Shown piece by piece: positions 8,194 through 16,595 of a DNA stretch of 38,462 nt. The first letter of the stretch is position 1; every line of letters starts with the position of its first letter. Origin of the DNA: an uncultured Planctomycetaceae bacterium (GTDB lineage: Bacteria; Planctomycetota; Planctomycetia; Planctomycetales; Planctomycetaceae); contig CAIQIE010000261.1 in the NCBI GenBank assembly GCA_903871805.1, positions 1 to 38,462 on the forward strand, read 5' to 3'. Under the pieces are notes generated by a model. It saw only the letters and a list, made by a program, of their open reading frames with translations, was not told the DNA's origin and made no database searches. The translations under genes and the position numbers were made by a program.

Positions 8194-8994
8194 ATGAAGA
8201 CAGACTTTCTGACAGTTGAGGCGATCGAGGCCTTTGACCGAGATGGCTACATCCTTGTCAACGACCTCCTGGATGTCGAGGAAACGGAGTTACTGGGGCG
8301 GATTGCAAGGCAGGACCGCATTCTAAGTTCCCGACGTACGTCCCGAGCAGATGGCGAAGGTGGGGCGGTCGAACTTGTGGTGGAAAACCAGCTGCAGGCC
8401 GATTGCATTTACTCGGCCATTGTCCAGGGGCAGCCGCTGGTTTCCGCGATGGAATCCCTGTTGCGGGACGAGGTGTATCATTACCATCACAAGATGATCC
8501 TGAAGGAACCGCGTATCGGAGGGGCCTGGACGTGGCATCAGGATTATGGCTACTGGTACAACAACGGATGTCTGTTTCCGGATATGGCCAGTTGCATGAT
8601 CGCCGTCGACCGGGCGACTCGTGAAAATGGCTGTCTTCAGGTTCTGCGTGGATCGCACCGCATGGGGCGGATTGACCACCTGAAGCGTGGTGATCAGACG
8701 GGAGCCGACATGGAGCGCGTCACGGCTGCGCTTAAGCGGATGGAGCTGGTGCACGTGGAGATGAATCCGGGATCAGCCGTGATTTTTCATGGGAACACGC
8801 TTCACCGCTCAGATCAGAATCAGAGTGAATACCCGCGGTGGGCTTTTATCTGTTGCTACAATGCTCGCAGCAACGACCCCTGGAAAGACGGTCGCCATCC
8901 TCGATATTCCCCGTTGAATCGGCTTGAGGCGGGAAAGATTGCCGCCCAGGGACATTGTCACTGGAATCGAATTCAGCAGTCAGAAACAGTCTGA
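8194..8994 (+). CDS. Phytanoyl-CoA dioxygenase (PhyH) family protein
   Basis: This is a cytosolic Fe(II)/2-oxoglutarate dioxygenase-fold protein of 266 residues. The metal triad is visible as the WHQDYGYW motif (H115, D117) and the distal His in FHGNTLHRSDQN (H204). Arg215 (YPRWAF) is placed to bind 2-oxoglutarate. The ATG at 8194 is preferred because AGGGA lies six bases upstream; the frame is open back to a GTG at 8116, and an ATG at 8188 has no room for the site. The family hydroxylates small molecules or lipids, and the substrate here is unknown. It ends six bases before the preferred queG start, so the two are probably translationally coupled. Confidence 0.85.
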   Translation: MKTDFLTVEAIEAFDRDGYILVNDLLDVEETELLGRIARQDRILSSRRTSRADGEGGAVELVVENQLQADCIYSAIVQGQPLVSAMESLLRDEVYHYHHKMILKEPRIGGAWTWHQDYGYWYNNGCLFPDMASCMIAVDRATRENGCLQVLRGSHRMGRIDHLKRGDQTGADMERVTAALKRMELVHVEMNPGSAVIFHGNTLHRSDQNQSEYPRWAFICCYNARSNDPWKDGRHPRYSPLNRLEAGKIAAQGHCHWNRIQQSETV

Positions 8995-8999
8995 CGCGG

Positions 9000-10157
9000 A
9001 TGAAAACCGGGAAGGAAATCGCGACATTCTCGGAAGACCTGAAGGCACTGGCTCTGGCCCAGGGCTTTTCTGCGGTCGGGATTGCTCCTGCAGTGACACC
9101 CACCGGATATCATCGCCTGCTGGAATGGCTTCAGCAAGGTTATCATGCAGAGATGCACTGGATGGAGCAGAGAAAGGAGGCTCGGAGACATCCTGAATCC
9201 ATGCTTCCGGGAACGTGCAGTCTACTGGTCGTGGCATTGAATTATCATGAGGGCACACCGCAGGGTGAAGGAGCCCGCGTGTCACGGTATGCCTGGGGGA
9301 CAGCTGATTATCACGACATCGTCAAAGCGCGTTTAAAGCCGGTCGCGGAACTGATACGCAGGCAGATTCCGGCAGCAAAGACACGCATCGTGACAGATTC
9401 CGCGCCACTTCTGGAACGGGATTTTGGCCGCATGGCTGGAATTGGCTGGTCTGGAAAAAACACAATGCTCATCAGCCGCAGCATTGGAAGCTGGTTCTTT
9501 CTGGGAGCCCTTCTGACAGACGCGGAACTGCATTACGACGCTGAAGAAGATTCACAGTATTGCGGGAGCTGCACACGCTGCCTTGAGGCGTGTCCGACGC
9601 AGGCCTTTCCGGAGCCGGGAGTTCTTGACTCGGCAAGGTGCATTAGTTATTTGACAATTGAACTGCGAAAGCAGCCAATTCCCAGGGACCTTCGGGAGGG
9701 ACTGGGACGCTGGATCTTTGGCTGTGATATCTGTCAGGACGTTTGTCCCTGGAATCGGTTTGCACCGTCTGTGACTGTTCCGGAATTCGGACCGCAGGAT
9801 CGATTGATTTCGCCGGATTGCAGAGCATTACTGAGGATGTCAGCGGACGAATTTGTGCAGACTTTCGGCGATACGCCGATGTCGCGTCCGGGGTATGCAG
9901 GGATTCGCCGCAATGCCGCAATTGTCCTTGGAAACCTCAGGGACAGTGATGCAGAGCCGGAATTGGTGATGGCTCTGGCGGACGAATCGGCGCTTGTGCG
10001 TGGTGCAGCCGCATGGGCCTTGTGTCAGCTGGCATCCCCCGGGGCACTTGATTCCGTTTGGTGTCAGCTGCAAAAAGAAACTGACATAGCGACATTGGAA
10101 GATATGCGAGCCAGTCTTTTCAAAGTTTCGGGGCGGGTGTTTGATCCTGACGGCTGA
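9000..10157 (+). CDS. queG: Epoxyqueuosine reductase
   Basis: QueG is the cobalamin- and iron-sulfur-dependent enzyme that reduces epoxyqueuosine to queuosine in the anticodon of certain tRNAs. The 385 residues contain TDSAPLLERDFGRMAGIGWS with the conserved Asp in ERD, then GKNT. Two [4Fe-4S] motifs follow, CGSCTRCLEACPT and CDICQDVCPWN. The C-terminal part (RPGYAGIRRNAAIVLGN onward) is HEAT-like. The ATG at 9000 is chosen because it begins six bases after the PhyH stop and right before the conserved N-terminus; a TTG at 8955 would add 15 residues. No other queuosine gene lies in the window. Identification is secure. Confidence 0.94.
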   Translation: MKTGKEIATFSEDLKALALAQGFSAVGIAPAVTPTGYHRLLEWLQQGYHAEMHWMEQRKEARRHPESMLPGTCSLLVVALNYHEGTPQGEGARVSRYAWGTADYHDIVKARLKPVAELIRRQIPAAKTRIVTDSAPLLERDFGRMAGIGWSGKNTMLISRSIGSWFFLGALLTDAELHYDAEEDSQYCGSCTRCLEACPTQAFPEPGVLDSARCISYLTIELRKQPIPRDLREGLGRWIFGCDICQDVCPWNRFAPSVTVPEFGPQDRLISPDCRALLRMSADEFVQTFGDTPMSRPGYAGIRRNAAIVLGNLRDSDAEPELVMALADESALVRGAAAWALCQLASPGALDSVWCQLQKETDIATLEDMRASLFKVSGRVFDPDG

Positions 10158-10170
10158 TGGGGAGCAGGCG

Positions 10171-10188
10171 GCAGTGCCGCAGCACTGC
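10171..10188. terminator. Hairpin between convergent queG and zinc-ribbon gene
   Basis: GCAGTGC-CGCA-GCACTGC is a perfect 7-bp stem with a 4-base loop in the 45-base gap between two convergent stops. It has no real T run, so it may terminate only weakly, in both directions. Confidence 0.45.
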
Positions 10189-10202
10189 TTCACGTGGGGT
10201 GA

Positions 10203-10436
10203 TTACTCACGCGTCAGCGGTGTCAGCACGACGCGAAACACACCGACAATCCATGCAAGCCATCCGGCGGGAACCAGCGCAACGCTGAAGCAGTGTGGGC
10301 AGTACGAGTGTCTCACGCCGAGAATGCAACCGAAAACGCGGTTCATGCCTTTCGCGCAGGGAATTAGTTCTTCCCGGCAGAAGCCGCAGGTGAATTTCAT
10401 CTTTTTTTCAATCGCTGAATTTCCCGGGAAACGCAT
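10203..10436 (-). CDS. Small zinc-ribbon protein with a hydrophobic C-terminus
   Basis: The 77 residues hold two Cys pairs, C17-GF-C20 (FTCGFCREE) and C46-PH-C49 (YCPHCF), with further cysteines at 27 and 37. This is consistent with one zinc ribbon. Residues about 51-72 (SVALVPAGWLAWIVGVFRVV) are hydrophobic and may form one membrane segment. The ATG at 10436 has GGAG eight bases upstream; an ATG at 10400 would remove 12 residues. I do not recognise a named family. The ordered CxxC pairs and the fit between convergent queG and divergent sequence support a real gene. Confidence 0.7.
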   Translation of the reverse strand: MRFPGNSAIEKKMKFTCGFCREELIPCAKGMNRVFGCILGVRHSYCPHCFSVALVPAGWLAWIVGVFRVVLTPLTRE

Positions 10437-10802
10437 TACCCAGACTCCGCAATATACTAAGGGGGCCGATTTTTACAGCCTGACGTTCGGGCAAAGAATC
10501 GGGCTATCGACAGTGAGAAACACGATCGCTGGTTCTGCTGCAAGGCCCTGACAGTGTGACAGTCGAGGGCAGTGCGCCGATCTGAATTAGCGTCCAGACT
10601 CGCTGCGAGTTTGACGCAGAGTCGCGGGGAGTTCACTCTGTCTGATGCCTGCTGCCGTGTCCTGGAATTTCGGTGACGAAAAAGGGTAATGTCGGGACAG
10701 TTCCGAGGGCGCAACCATGTAGTCCGAAAAGAGGCTGACCTCTGGCGGGATATTCAGTAAGGAATTACTCGCGGTATTGGAAGTTGTGCGATCTCAGCAT
10801 GC
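10437..10802. other. Intergenic region, no gene seen
   Basis: The stretch lies between the zinc-ribbon gene and the hsp20 terminator, both on the minus strand. An 85-codon minus-strand frame inside it has no recognisable motif. It should contain the zinc-ribbon promoter. Confidence 0.5.
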
Positions 10803-10839
10803 AAAAAAAAGAGCCCGGGGTCATCGAACTCCGGGCTCT
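10803..10839 (-). terminator. Rho-independent terminator of hsp20
   Basis: Read on the minus strand, AGAGCCCGG and CCGGGCTCT pair as a 9-bp GC-rich stem (10810-10839), followed directly by eight T residues (10810-10803). It lies about 27 bases after the hsp20 stop. This is a textbook intrinsic terminator. Confidence 0.92.
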
Positions 10840-10865
10840 GTGATCAGACACTGCATCGTTTGATG

Positions 10866-11336
10866 CTATTTTGCGATGACTTTGACTGTCTGAGTTTTTG
10901 CCGTTTCCGTTTTTGGAAGAGTGATCGTCAGTACGCCATCCTGACACTCTGCCAAAACTTTTTCCCCTCGCACATCGCTCGGCAGAGTCAGTGTCCGGGA
11001 GAAGGATCCGACCCGCCGTTCCAGTCTGTGAAAGGTGCGTCCCTTTTCCTTCTTTTCCTCCTTATGTTCGCCACTGATTCGCAGAATATTACCACTGACT
11101 TCCACATTGATTTCGCTGGCATTCAGGCCGGGGACATCCATACAGAGCCGGATGGAATCGTCCGTTTCGGAAAGATCCACAGATGGAAGAATGGCCGCAG
11201 GCAATCGGTCTCCGTCTGCCTCGAGCCGAAACTTGCTCCACAAATCATCCATGTCCTGCTGAATGCCAGAGAAGGCATCGCGTGAAAACAATGGTGTCAT
11301 CGCCTGAGCGAATCTGGGCAACAAAGCTGTCGTCAT
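10866..11336 (-). CDS. Hsp20 / alpha-crystallin small heat-shock protein
   Basis: This ATP-independent holdase binds unfolding proteins in the cytoplasm as an oligomer. The 156 residues comprise a short N-terminal arm (MTTALLPRFAQAM...), the alpha-crystallin domain (about residues 49-143), and a short tail with a KTETAKTQTVKV repeat of Lys/Thr. Diagnostic motifs are DVPGLNASEINVEV, LRISGEHKEE and the near-terminal DGVLTITLPK. Two ATGs lie close together. The one at 11342 directly abuts AAAAGGAG, while the ATG at 11336 has ideal six-base spacing, so I choose 11336. An inverted repeat and a run of seven U residues lie in its leader. A strong terminator follows, so it is monocistronic. Confidence 0.93.
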   Translation of the reverse strand: MTTALLPRFAQAMTPLFSRDAFSGIQQDMDDLWSKFRLEADGDRLPAAILPSVDLSETDDSIRLCMDVPGLNASEINVEVSGNILRISGEHKEEKKEKGRTFHRLERRVGSFSRTLTLPSDVRGEKVLAECQDGVLTITLPKTETAKTQTVKVIAK

Positions 11337-11342
11337 GAACAT

Positions 11343-11384
11343 CTCCTTTTAAAAAAATTACCCTGTCAGAAACATTCCTGACAG
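11343..11384 (-). promoter_or_regulatory. hsp20 leader: inverted repeat, U7 run and ribosome site
   Basis: CTGTCAG-N8-CTGACAG (11363-11384) is a perfect 7-bp-arm dyad. Downstream in the mRNA, seven U residues (11357-11351) sit five bases or less from the AAAAGGAG ribosome site (11350-11343). Pairing of the U run with AGGAG would resemble a fourU-type thermometer, known from a Salmonella small heat-shock gene. The dyad could instead be a protein operator. Sequence elements are certain; function is inferred. Confidence 0.4.
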
Positions 11385-11848
11385 ATCGCGATTCCGGAAG
11401 ATTTGCAGCCTCATCGAGTCCGGCGGCCCGGGGCCACTGAGCGGGCAGATCAATGAACTTCGACGTGGCAGCAAACAGCGGCATTCCAGGCCGTATGGAC
11501 GCCCGTATGGATTACCAGCAGAGGTCTGTTTCTTAAACACAACATCACGGTCAGATCGGAAAGGTCGAAGTCCGCATTCAGCGACATCGATCCAGACCAT
11601 GCTGTTTTTCTTCAGCATCGACAAAACCGGGAATTACAAGAGCACTGCTGCCGACGCGGCGGACCTGCAGTTCTGAAACGTGGAGTGACGATGCTCACAA
11701 ATAGTAGAGTGTCGGGCATCGATCTCCATGAGAAGGAAAGCCAAACCGTGAATGGCGGAAGGACTGATAGGCTGCGCCCGTCGGGCAGCCTACGATCAGT
11801 TGTGGAGACTATGCGGACATCTGAAGACCGCAGAAACAGGAAGCTGGA
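11385..11848. other. Intergenic region upstream of hsp20 and the histidine kinase
   Basis: This divergent promoter region has no convincing gene. It contains two direct copies of CCGTATGGA at 11491-11499 and 11503-11511 (12-base period). An imperfect hairpin (GCTG and CCC pairing with GGGCAGC) lies at 11771-11789. A plus-strand frame from 11685 overlaps the kinase start and is rejected. Confidence 0.45.
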
Positions 11849-13102
11849 ATGCGCAGACTTACAAATAACAGATTGCATGACAGAGGCGGAGTCCATGGAA
11901 GTGGACTTCATGCGGGCGATTGGGCAGATCGTAAATGGATCGAAGAAGTTCTGGCATCAGCCGGAGATGATCCCTGTCGAATTTCGGATCTGCTGACTGA
12001 AACCGGAAACCGGCGGGAAAATGCTCATAATGGGGTTCATCAGAGGTTTCGTTCGCTGATGGACATTAGCTCAGATGCGGTGCTTTTTGTGGATCAGCAG
12101 AACCGCGTGGTACTCTTTAATGAGACTGCGGAGCGGATTTTCGGATATTCCGGCACGGGGCTGGCGGGCATGGGACTGGAAGCGATCCTGTCGAGTGTTG
12201 CGGGGCCGGATCCTGAACCTCCAGGTGCGTCTGGTGACAAGGCGGCTACTTCGGAGGAGCAGACTTTTCGGGGAAGGCGTTTGGACGGTACTGAATTTCC
12301 CGCCGCCGTGAGTGCTGCGTCTGTGGTTCCGGAAAGTGAATCACTCGTAGTGATTCGCGATGAAACGCATCTTCGCAGTCTGGAGTGTGAGGTGCTGGAA
12401 GCTGCGGCAATTGAGTGTCGCCGGATTGGGCAGGATCTGCACGACGTGACGGGGCAGGAGCTTACGGCCCTGTTGTTGATGGCTTCGGGGCTTGCAAAAA
12501 TGCTGGCTACAGCAGAGACGACTGGCAGACTGGGCGAGAGTTCCATTACGCTCAGTCTTGACGACTTTCAAAAGTTCAGGGAGACGGTTGGAAGTTTGCG
12601 ACAGGGACTGGCTGACGCCGCGAAACACGCGCAGGATCTGTCGCATGGGATTCTTCCCTTTCCAATAGAGCCTACAGAACTGGAAGAACGCCTGCAGGCC
12701 CTGTGTGAAATGATCAGTGGACTTCGGTCGATCCATTGCCGCGTTTCATTTCCCCCGGAAGTTCGGCACATCAACAGTGCGCTGAATTGCGACACCAGTA
12801 CTCAATTGTACCGCATTGTTCAGGAGGCCGTGACCAACGCTGTCAGGCATGGTCAGGCCGATGAGATTCATATTGCACTGAAGCATGATGGAGCACGGCT
12901 GACACTGGAAATCCAGGATAACGGCAAGGGGATTCAGTCTGCACAGGCTCAGCGGAACGGAGTTCTGCTCTCTGGCGCGGGATTGAGAAATATGGAATAC
13001 AGGGCTCGGCAGATTGGCGGAATTCTTGAGACAGAGAGTCCGTCCGGAGGCGGAACAGTTGTTCGATGTGTGGTACAGATAAGGGATAACAGGAATGATT
13101 GA
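11849..13102 (+). CDS. PAS-domain sensor histidine kinase (NarX/DegS-like, soluble)
   Basis: This 417-residue kinase autophosphorylates on histidine and passes the phosphate to the adjacent regulator. A PAS domain spans about residues 65-180 (DAVLFVDQQNRVVLFNETAERIFGYSG). A HisKA_3 dimerisation helix follows, with the phospho-acceptor H198 in RRIGQDLHDVTGQELTALLL. The C-terminal ATPase domain has the N-box EAVTNAVRHG (N330), DNGKGI and GAGLRNMEYRA. I see no membrane segment, so the signal is probably cytoplasmic or brought by a partner. AGGA lies seven bases before the ATG. The first 60 residues resemble nothing known, so the start is less certain than the rest. Its stop overlaps the regulator's start by eight bases, indicating an operon. 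Confidence 0.9.
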   Translation: MRRLTNNRLHDRGGVHGSGLHAGDWADRKWIEEVLASAGDDPCRISDLLTETGNRRENAHNGVHQRFRSLMDISSDAVLFVDQQNRVVLFNETAERIFGYSGTGLAGMGLEAILSSVAGPDPEPPGASGDKAATSEEQTFRGRRLDGTEFPAAVSAASVVPESESLVVIRDETHLRSLECEVLEAAAIECRRIGQDLHDVTGQELTALLLMASGLAKMLATAETTGRLGESSITLSLDDFQKFRETVGSLRQGLADAAKHAQDLSHGILPFPIEPTELEERLQALCEMISGLRSIHCRVSFPPEVRHINSALNCDTSTQLYRIVQEAVTNAVRHGQADEIHIALKHDGARLTLEIQDNGKGIQSAQAQRNGVLLSGAGLRNMEYRARQIGGILETESPSGGGTVVRCVVQIRDNRND

Positions 13103-13751
13103 ATTTGGGAACAAAGCCACGGTTCTGATTGTTGACGACCACCCGCTTGTGCGTGCGGGACTGGCGAACAGAATTTCGCTGGAGCCTGATTTAAAGATCT
13201 TCGGGCAGGCATCATCGGAGGCAGAAGCGCTGGACCTGATTCGTGATGAACAGCCTGACCTTGCCGTGATCGACGTATCACTGAAAGGCAGCAATGGCCT
13301 GGATCTGGTACGGCAGATTCACAACCGCTTCAGTTCCGTACGTGTCCTTGTTATCTCGGCCTTTCGGGAAGCGATTTATGGCGAGAGGGCCCTTCGGGCA
13401 GGGGCACTGGGCTACATGAACAAGCAGGAGTCGGACGAAAAACTGATTGAAGCCATTCGCACCGTCATCAAGGGGCGACGTTTTGTCAGCCAATCGATGA
13501 CGCAGCGTCTTGTTTCGCAGGCCCTTGATGGCTCGCCCGAGTTGAATGGTGTCGAACGCCTGACGGACAGAGAACTGGAAGTCTTTCGGATGATTGCCGA
13601 GGGCCATTCCAGTGGGTTGATTGCCAATAAACTTTTCATCAGCACACACACCGTGGATACGCATCGAGAGAACATCAAACGGAAACTGGGAACACGCAAC
13701 GCCAGCGAACTTACTCGCTACGCAGTGCAGTGGCTTCTGGAAAACCACTAA
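13095..13751 (+). CDS. NarL/FixJ-type response regulator
   Basis: The 218-residue DNA-binding partner of the kinase has a receiver domain (residues 8-125) with the acidic pair D14-D15 (LIVDDHP), phospho-acceptor D60 (LAVIDVSLKG), switch Ser88 and K110. A LuxR-type helix-turn-helix occupies about 152-215 (LTDRELEVFRMIAEGHSSGL, then IANKLFISTHTVDTHRENIKRKLG). Its ATG lies inside the end of the kinase gene (ATGATTGA overlap), with AGGA-type sequence just upstream, so translation is coupled. Targets are unknown; no nearby promoter carries an obvious matching site. Confidence 0.95.
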   Translation: MIEFGNKATVLIVDDHPLVRAGLANRISLEPDLKIFGQASSEAEALDLIRDEQPDLAVIDVSLKGSNGLDLVRQIHNRFSSVRVLVISAFREAIYGERALRAGALGYMNKQESDEKLIEAIRTVIKGRRFVSQSMTQRLVSQALDGSPELNGVERLTDRELEVFRMIAEGHSSGLIANKLFISTHTVDTHRENIKRKLGTRNASELTRYAVQWLLENH

Positions 13752-14064
13752 GCGACTTGCTGGTTCAGATGGTTTGAAGAAATTGCCGGCGTGTAACTTA
13801 CGGCCGAAAGGCCGCATCCTCGTTGTTGGTGGGAGGGCAATTTGTCCGGGGATACCCGTTTTTCCTCGATTCAGGTGGAAAAATCGGTCAATAAAACCAG
13901 TTTTTTCCGGTATTCGGGGAATGAAAATCGGAATTCTGAAAACATGGGCCGTACAAATCCGGTTTTCTGTGGCAGATCTTTTTGCCTTCTTATGCTAGCA
14001 TTTCGGTCCGCGGGAGTGGCATGGCGGCTCCAACTTTCAGAAACAACGCAATTGGTTTTTTGGT
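13752..14064. other. Intergenic region with a GAAA-loop hairpin
   Basis: This 313-base gap lies between the regulator and the YebC gene. CGGCC-GAAA-GGCCG at 13801-13814, 50 bases after the regulator stop, is a GNRA tetraloop hairpin and may be a terminator, though no T run follows. The AT-rich part around 13855-13985 should hold the YebC promoter. No gene is seen. Confidence 0.5.
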
Positions 14065-14784
14065 ATGGGACGAAGTTTCGAAAATCGCAAGGCGTCGATC
14101 TTCAAGACAGCAGCGCAGAAATCCAAGCTCTACTCCAAGTATGGTAAGCAACTGTATGTTGTGGCCAAAAACGGAGTGCCTGATCCGGCAAACAATCCGG
14201 CACTCAGGAACCTGATTGAACGAGCCAAGAAAGAACAGGTTCCAGCCCATGTGATTGATAAGGCTATCGAAAAGGCCAGTGGTGTTGGCGGAGAAGACTT
14301 TGCGACTGTTCGCTACGAAGGGTTTGGTCCCGGTGGCTGCTCTGTCATTGTGGATTGCCTCACGGACAACAACAATCGGACCATCACCGACGTTCGCAGC
14401 TGCTTTACCCGGGTCGGTGCCAAGCTGGGAGCCACCGGTTCGGTGGCTCACATGTTCGATCATCTGGCGATCTTTTCGTTCAAAGGTGATGATGGCGACA
14501 AAGTTCTGGAAGCCATGCTGAACGCGGACGTCGATGTTGATGACGTGGAATCCGGGGATGGGCAGATCACGTTGTTTGCCAGGGCCGGGGAGTTTTATAA
14601 AGCAAAGAACGCGATTGCCGAAGCCTTTCCTGATGTGGAACTGGACGTTGCAGAAATCACGTTTCATCCACAGGCCACAAAGGAACTTGCCGGAGAAGAC
14701 GCGGCGACCTTTGAAAAGTTCCTGAATATGCTGAACGACTGCGAAGACGTGCAGGATGTCTATCACAACGCGATCCTGCCGTAG
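14065..14784 (+). CDS. YebC/PmpR family protein, YeeN-like subtype
   Basis: Members of this family (DUF28, TACO1 in mitochondria) have been described as DNA-binding regulators and, more recently, as translation factors acting on ribosomes stalled at proline runs. The 239 residues match the family length. Motifs are [36 protein letters not shown] and the C-terminal [13 protein letters not shown]. The N-terminus ([20 protein letters not shown], then [20 protein letters not shown]) is closer to E. coli YeeN than to YebC, which begins MAGHSKWANIKHRK. No clear ribosome site precedes the ATG. A hairpin follows the stop. Confidence 0.93.
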   Translation: MGRSFENRKASIFKTAAQKSKLYSKYGKQLYVVAKNGVPDPANNPALRNLIERAKKEQVPAHVIDKAIEKASGVGGEDFATVRYEGFGPGGCSVIVDCLTDNNNRTITDVRSCFTRVGAKLGATGSVAHMFDHLAIFSFKGDDGDKVLEAMLNADVDVDDVESGDGQITLFARAGEFYKAKNAIAEAFPDVELDVAEITFHPQATKELAGEDAATFEKFLNMLNDCEDVQDVYHNAILP

Positions 14785-14806
14785 CCGCAGCAGTGTCGGC
14801 AGCCAC

Positions 14807-14835
14807 CCCAGCCTGTTCGTCACGGACAGGTTGGG
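14807..14835 (+). terminator. Hairpin after the YebC-family gene
   Basis: CCCAGCCTGT and ACAGGTTGGG pair as a 10-bp stem with one G-U, around a 9-base loop, 22 bases after the stop. No T run follows, so the terminator call is tentative. Confidence 0.5.
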
Positions 14836-15005
14836 AATTCATCCCATAGACACCGGGAATTGCCGTCTCATTGCCAACCTGTCTCCGGGGACTTCCGGAA
14901 ATTCTGACAATTTACCAGACAACTCAGGCTGAAAAGTGTATCACTGAACCTGCAAAACCGGGATCTTCCAGGTTGATCGTGTGACAGGGAAGCGTGGAGG
15001 CGTTC

Positions 15006-16595
15006 ATGCTGGTGTTCTTGACGGGGTTGGTTCTGGGAATGCTGTCCGATGACACTGCCAGCCGGGCGATTATGCCCCGCCCGGTAGTCGAAGTCGCTGC
15101 CGAAATTGACCAGCACTTCACGCGATCCTGGCAGGAAAACAACATTCAGCCAGCGCCGTACTGCACGGATGAGGAATTTGTGCGACGGCTTTACCTGGAC
15201 CTTGCCGGGCGTATTCCCGCCGTTTCAGAAGTTCGTGAGTTTCTGGAGGATCCTCGCCCCGACAAGCGACAGCAACTGGTGGATAACCTGCTGGACCACC
15301 CGGCATTTGTCAGGCACTTCACAATTCTCTGGCGGAATGCCTTGATCCCTGACGCGTTCAGTGACCAGCAATTACGGGCCCTGATTCCCGGTTTTGAAGC
15401 GTGGCTGTGGGCCCAGTTTTCCTCTGGAAAACCGTATGATCAGATGGTGCGAGAGTTGATCACGACACCGCTTGATTTTGGAAACAATCCCGACGGCGTG
15501 CTTGGTTCCGCAAGTACACCCAGTGCATTCTTCCTTGCCAGGCGAATTCAACCGGAAAACCTGGCAACCGGAACGTCGCGCGCATTTCTTGGAGTTCGCC
15601 TTGATTGTGCCCAGTGCCATGACCATCCGTTCGACAAATGGAAGCAACCGCAGTTCTGGGGCATGGCCGCTTTTTTTGGTGGGTTTGCAACATCGCCAGG
15701 GGCTCCTGACGAAAATGCGATGGGCGCCATTCGGGAAAGGGATGGCGTGCACAGCATTCGCATTCCCAGCACCGGAGAAACCGTCAACGCCGCCTTTCTG
15801 ACCGGGGAACAGCCTCTGTGGGCAGGGAATGGGTCTTCACGAAGTAAACTGGCCGACTGGATTACCGCCAGAGACAATCCATGGTTTGCCGCCATGGCTG
15901 CGAATCGGATGTGGGCTTTGTTTTTCGGCCAGGGAATCGTGCACCCGATCGACGACTTCTCGGACAACAACCCGGCGTCGCATCCTGAAGTTCTTGAATT
16001 ACTGGCTAAGCAGTTTGTCGCCCATGATTTTGACCTGCGGTTCCTTGTGCGCACTTTGACTGCGACACGAGTCTACCAGACAACCAGCAGACTGACTGAT
16101 CCGTCGCAAAATGATCCAACGCAGTTTGCCCGATCTGCGTTACGAGGCCTGACGCCGGAACAAGTCTTTGACAGCCTTGCGGAAGCCACCGGGTACTACC
16201 AACCCTATCGAACGGACAATCCATTCGTCATCGATACGGATTCGCCTCGCGGACGGTTTTTAGAACTGTTCCGGGATGAGGCCGAATCCCCCCTGCTCAG
16301 GGAAACGACAATTCTTCAGGCGCTGGCGATGATGAATGGACAGTTCATCAGTGAAGCGACCGGGACGGACAAAAGTCAGACCCTTAGAGCCATCACGGAA
16401 TTTCCGTTGATGTCTGATCAGGAAAAGCTTGAGACGCTGTTCCTTGCGGCATTCAGTCGGCGTCCGACGGCGGAAGAGCTACAGCAGTGCCAGCAGATTC
16501 TGGCGGGTACTCAGACGCCGCAGCAGCGAACATTGGCCAGCGGCGACATCTTCTGGGCATTGCTGAACAGCTCCGAATTTCTGCTGAATCACTAA
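15006..16595 (+). CDS. DUF1549/DUF1553 protein with a CAQCH motif
   Basis: This is a planctomycete-type exported protein of 529 residues. The N-terminal part carries DUF1549, with DEEFVRRLYLDLAGRIP and DLDCAQCH-like sequence RLDCAQCHDHPFDKW (C201, C204, H205), a CxxCH motif that could bind haem c. The C-terminal half is DUF1553: NPWFAAMAANRMWALFFGQG, FDLRFLVRTLTATRVYQTTS, then ALRGLTPEQVFDSL and LAAFSRRPTAEE. A short hydrophobic N-terminus may act as a signal. The ATG at 15006 has GGAGG five bases upstream. Many relatives are longer, with an extra N-terminal cytochrome-like domain, and sit beside a DUF1501 gene; this one is short and alone. The molecular function of the family is not established. 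Confidence 0.88.
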   Translation: MLVFLTGLVLGMLSDDTASRAIMPRPVVEVAAEIDQHFTRSWQENNIQPAPYCTDEEFVRRLYLDLAGRIPAVSEVREFLEDPRPDKRQQLVDNLLDHPAFVRHFTILWRNALIPDAFSDQQLRALIPGFEAWLWAQFSSGKPYDQMVRELITTPLDFGNNPDGVLGSASTPSAFFLARRIQPENLATGTSRAFLGVRLDCAQCHDHPFDKWKQPQFWGMAAFFGGFATSPGAPDENAMGAIRERDGVHSIRIPSTGETVNAAFLTGEQPLWAGNGSSRSKLADWITARDNPWFAAMAANRMWALFFGQGIVHPIDDFSDNNPASHPEVLELLAKQFVAHDFDLRFLVRTLTATRVYQTTSRLTDPSQNDPTQFARSALRGLTPEQVFDSLAEATGYYQPYRTDNPFVIDTDSPRGRFLELFRDEAESPLLRETTILQALAMMNGQFISEATGTDKSQTLRAITEFPLMSDQEKLETLFLAAFSRRPTAEELQQCQQILAGTQTPQQRTLASGDIFWALLNSSEFLLNH

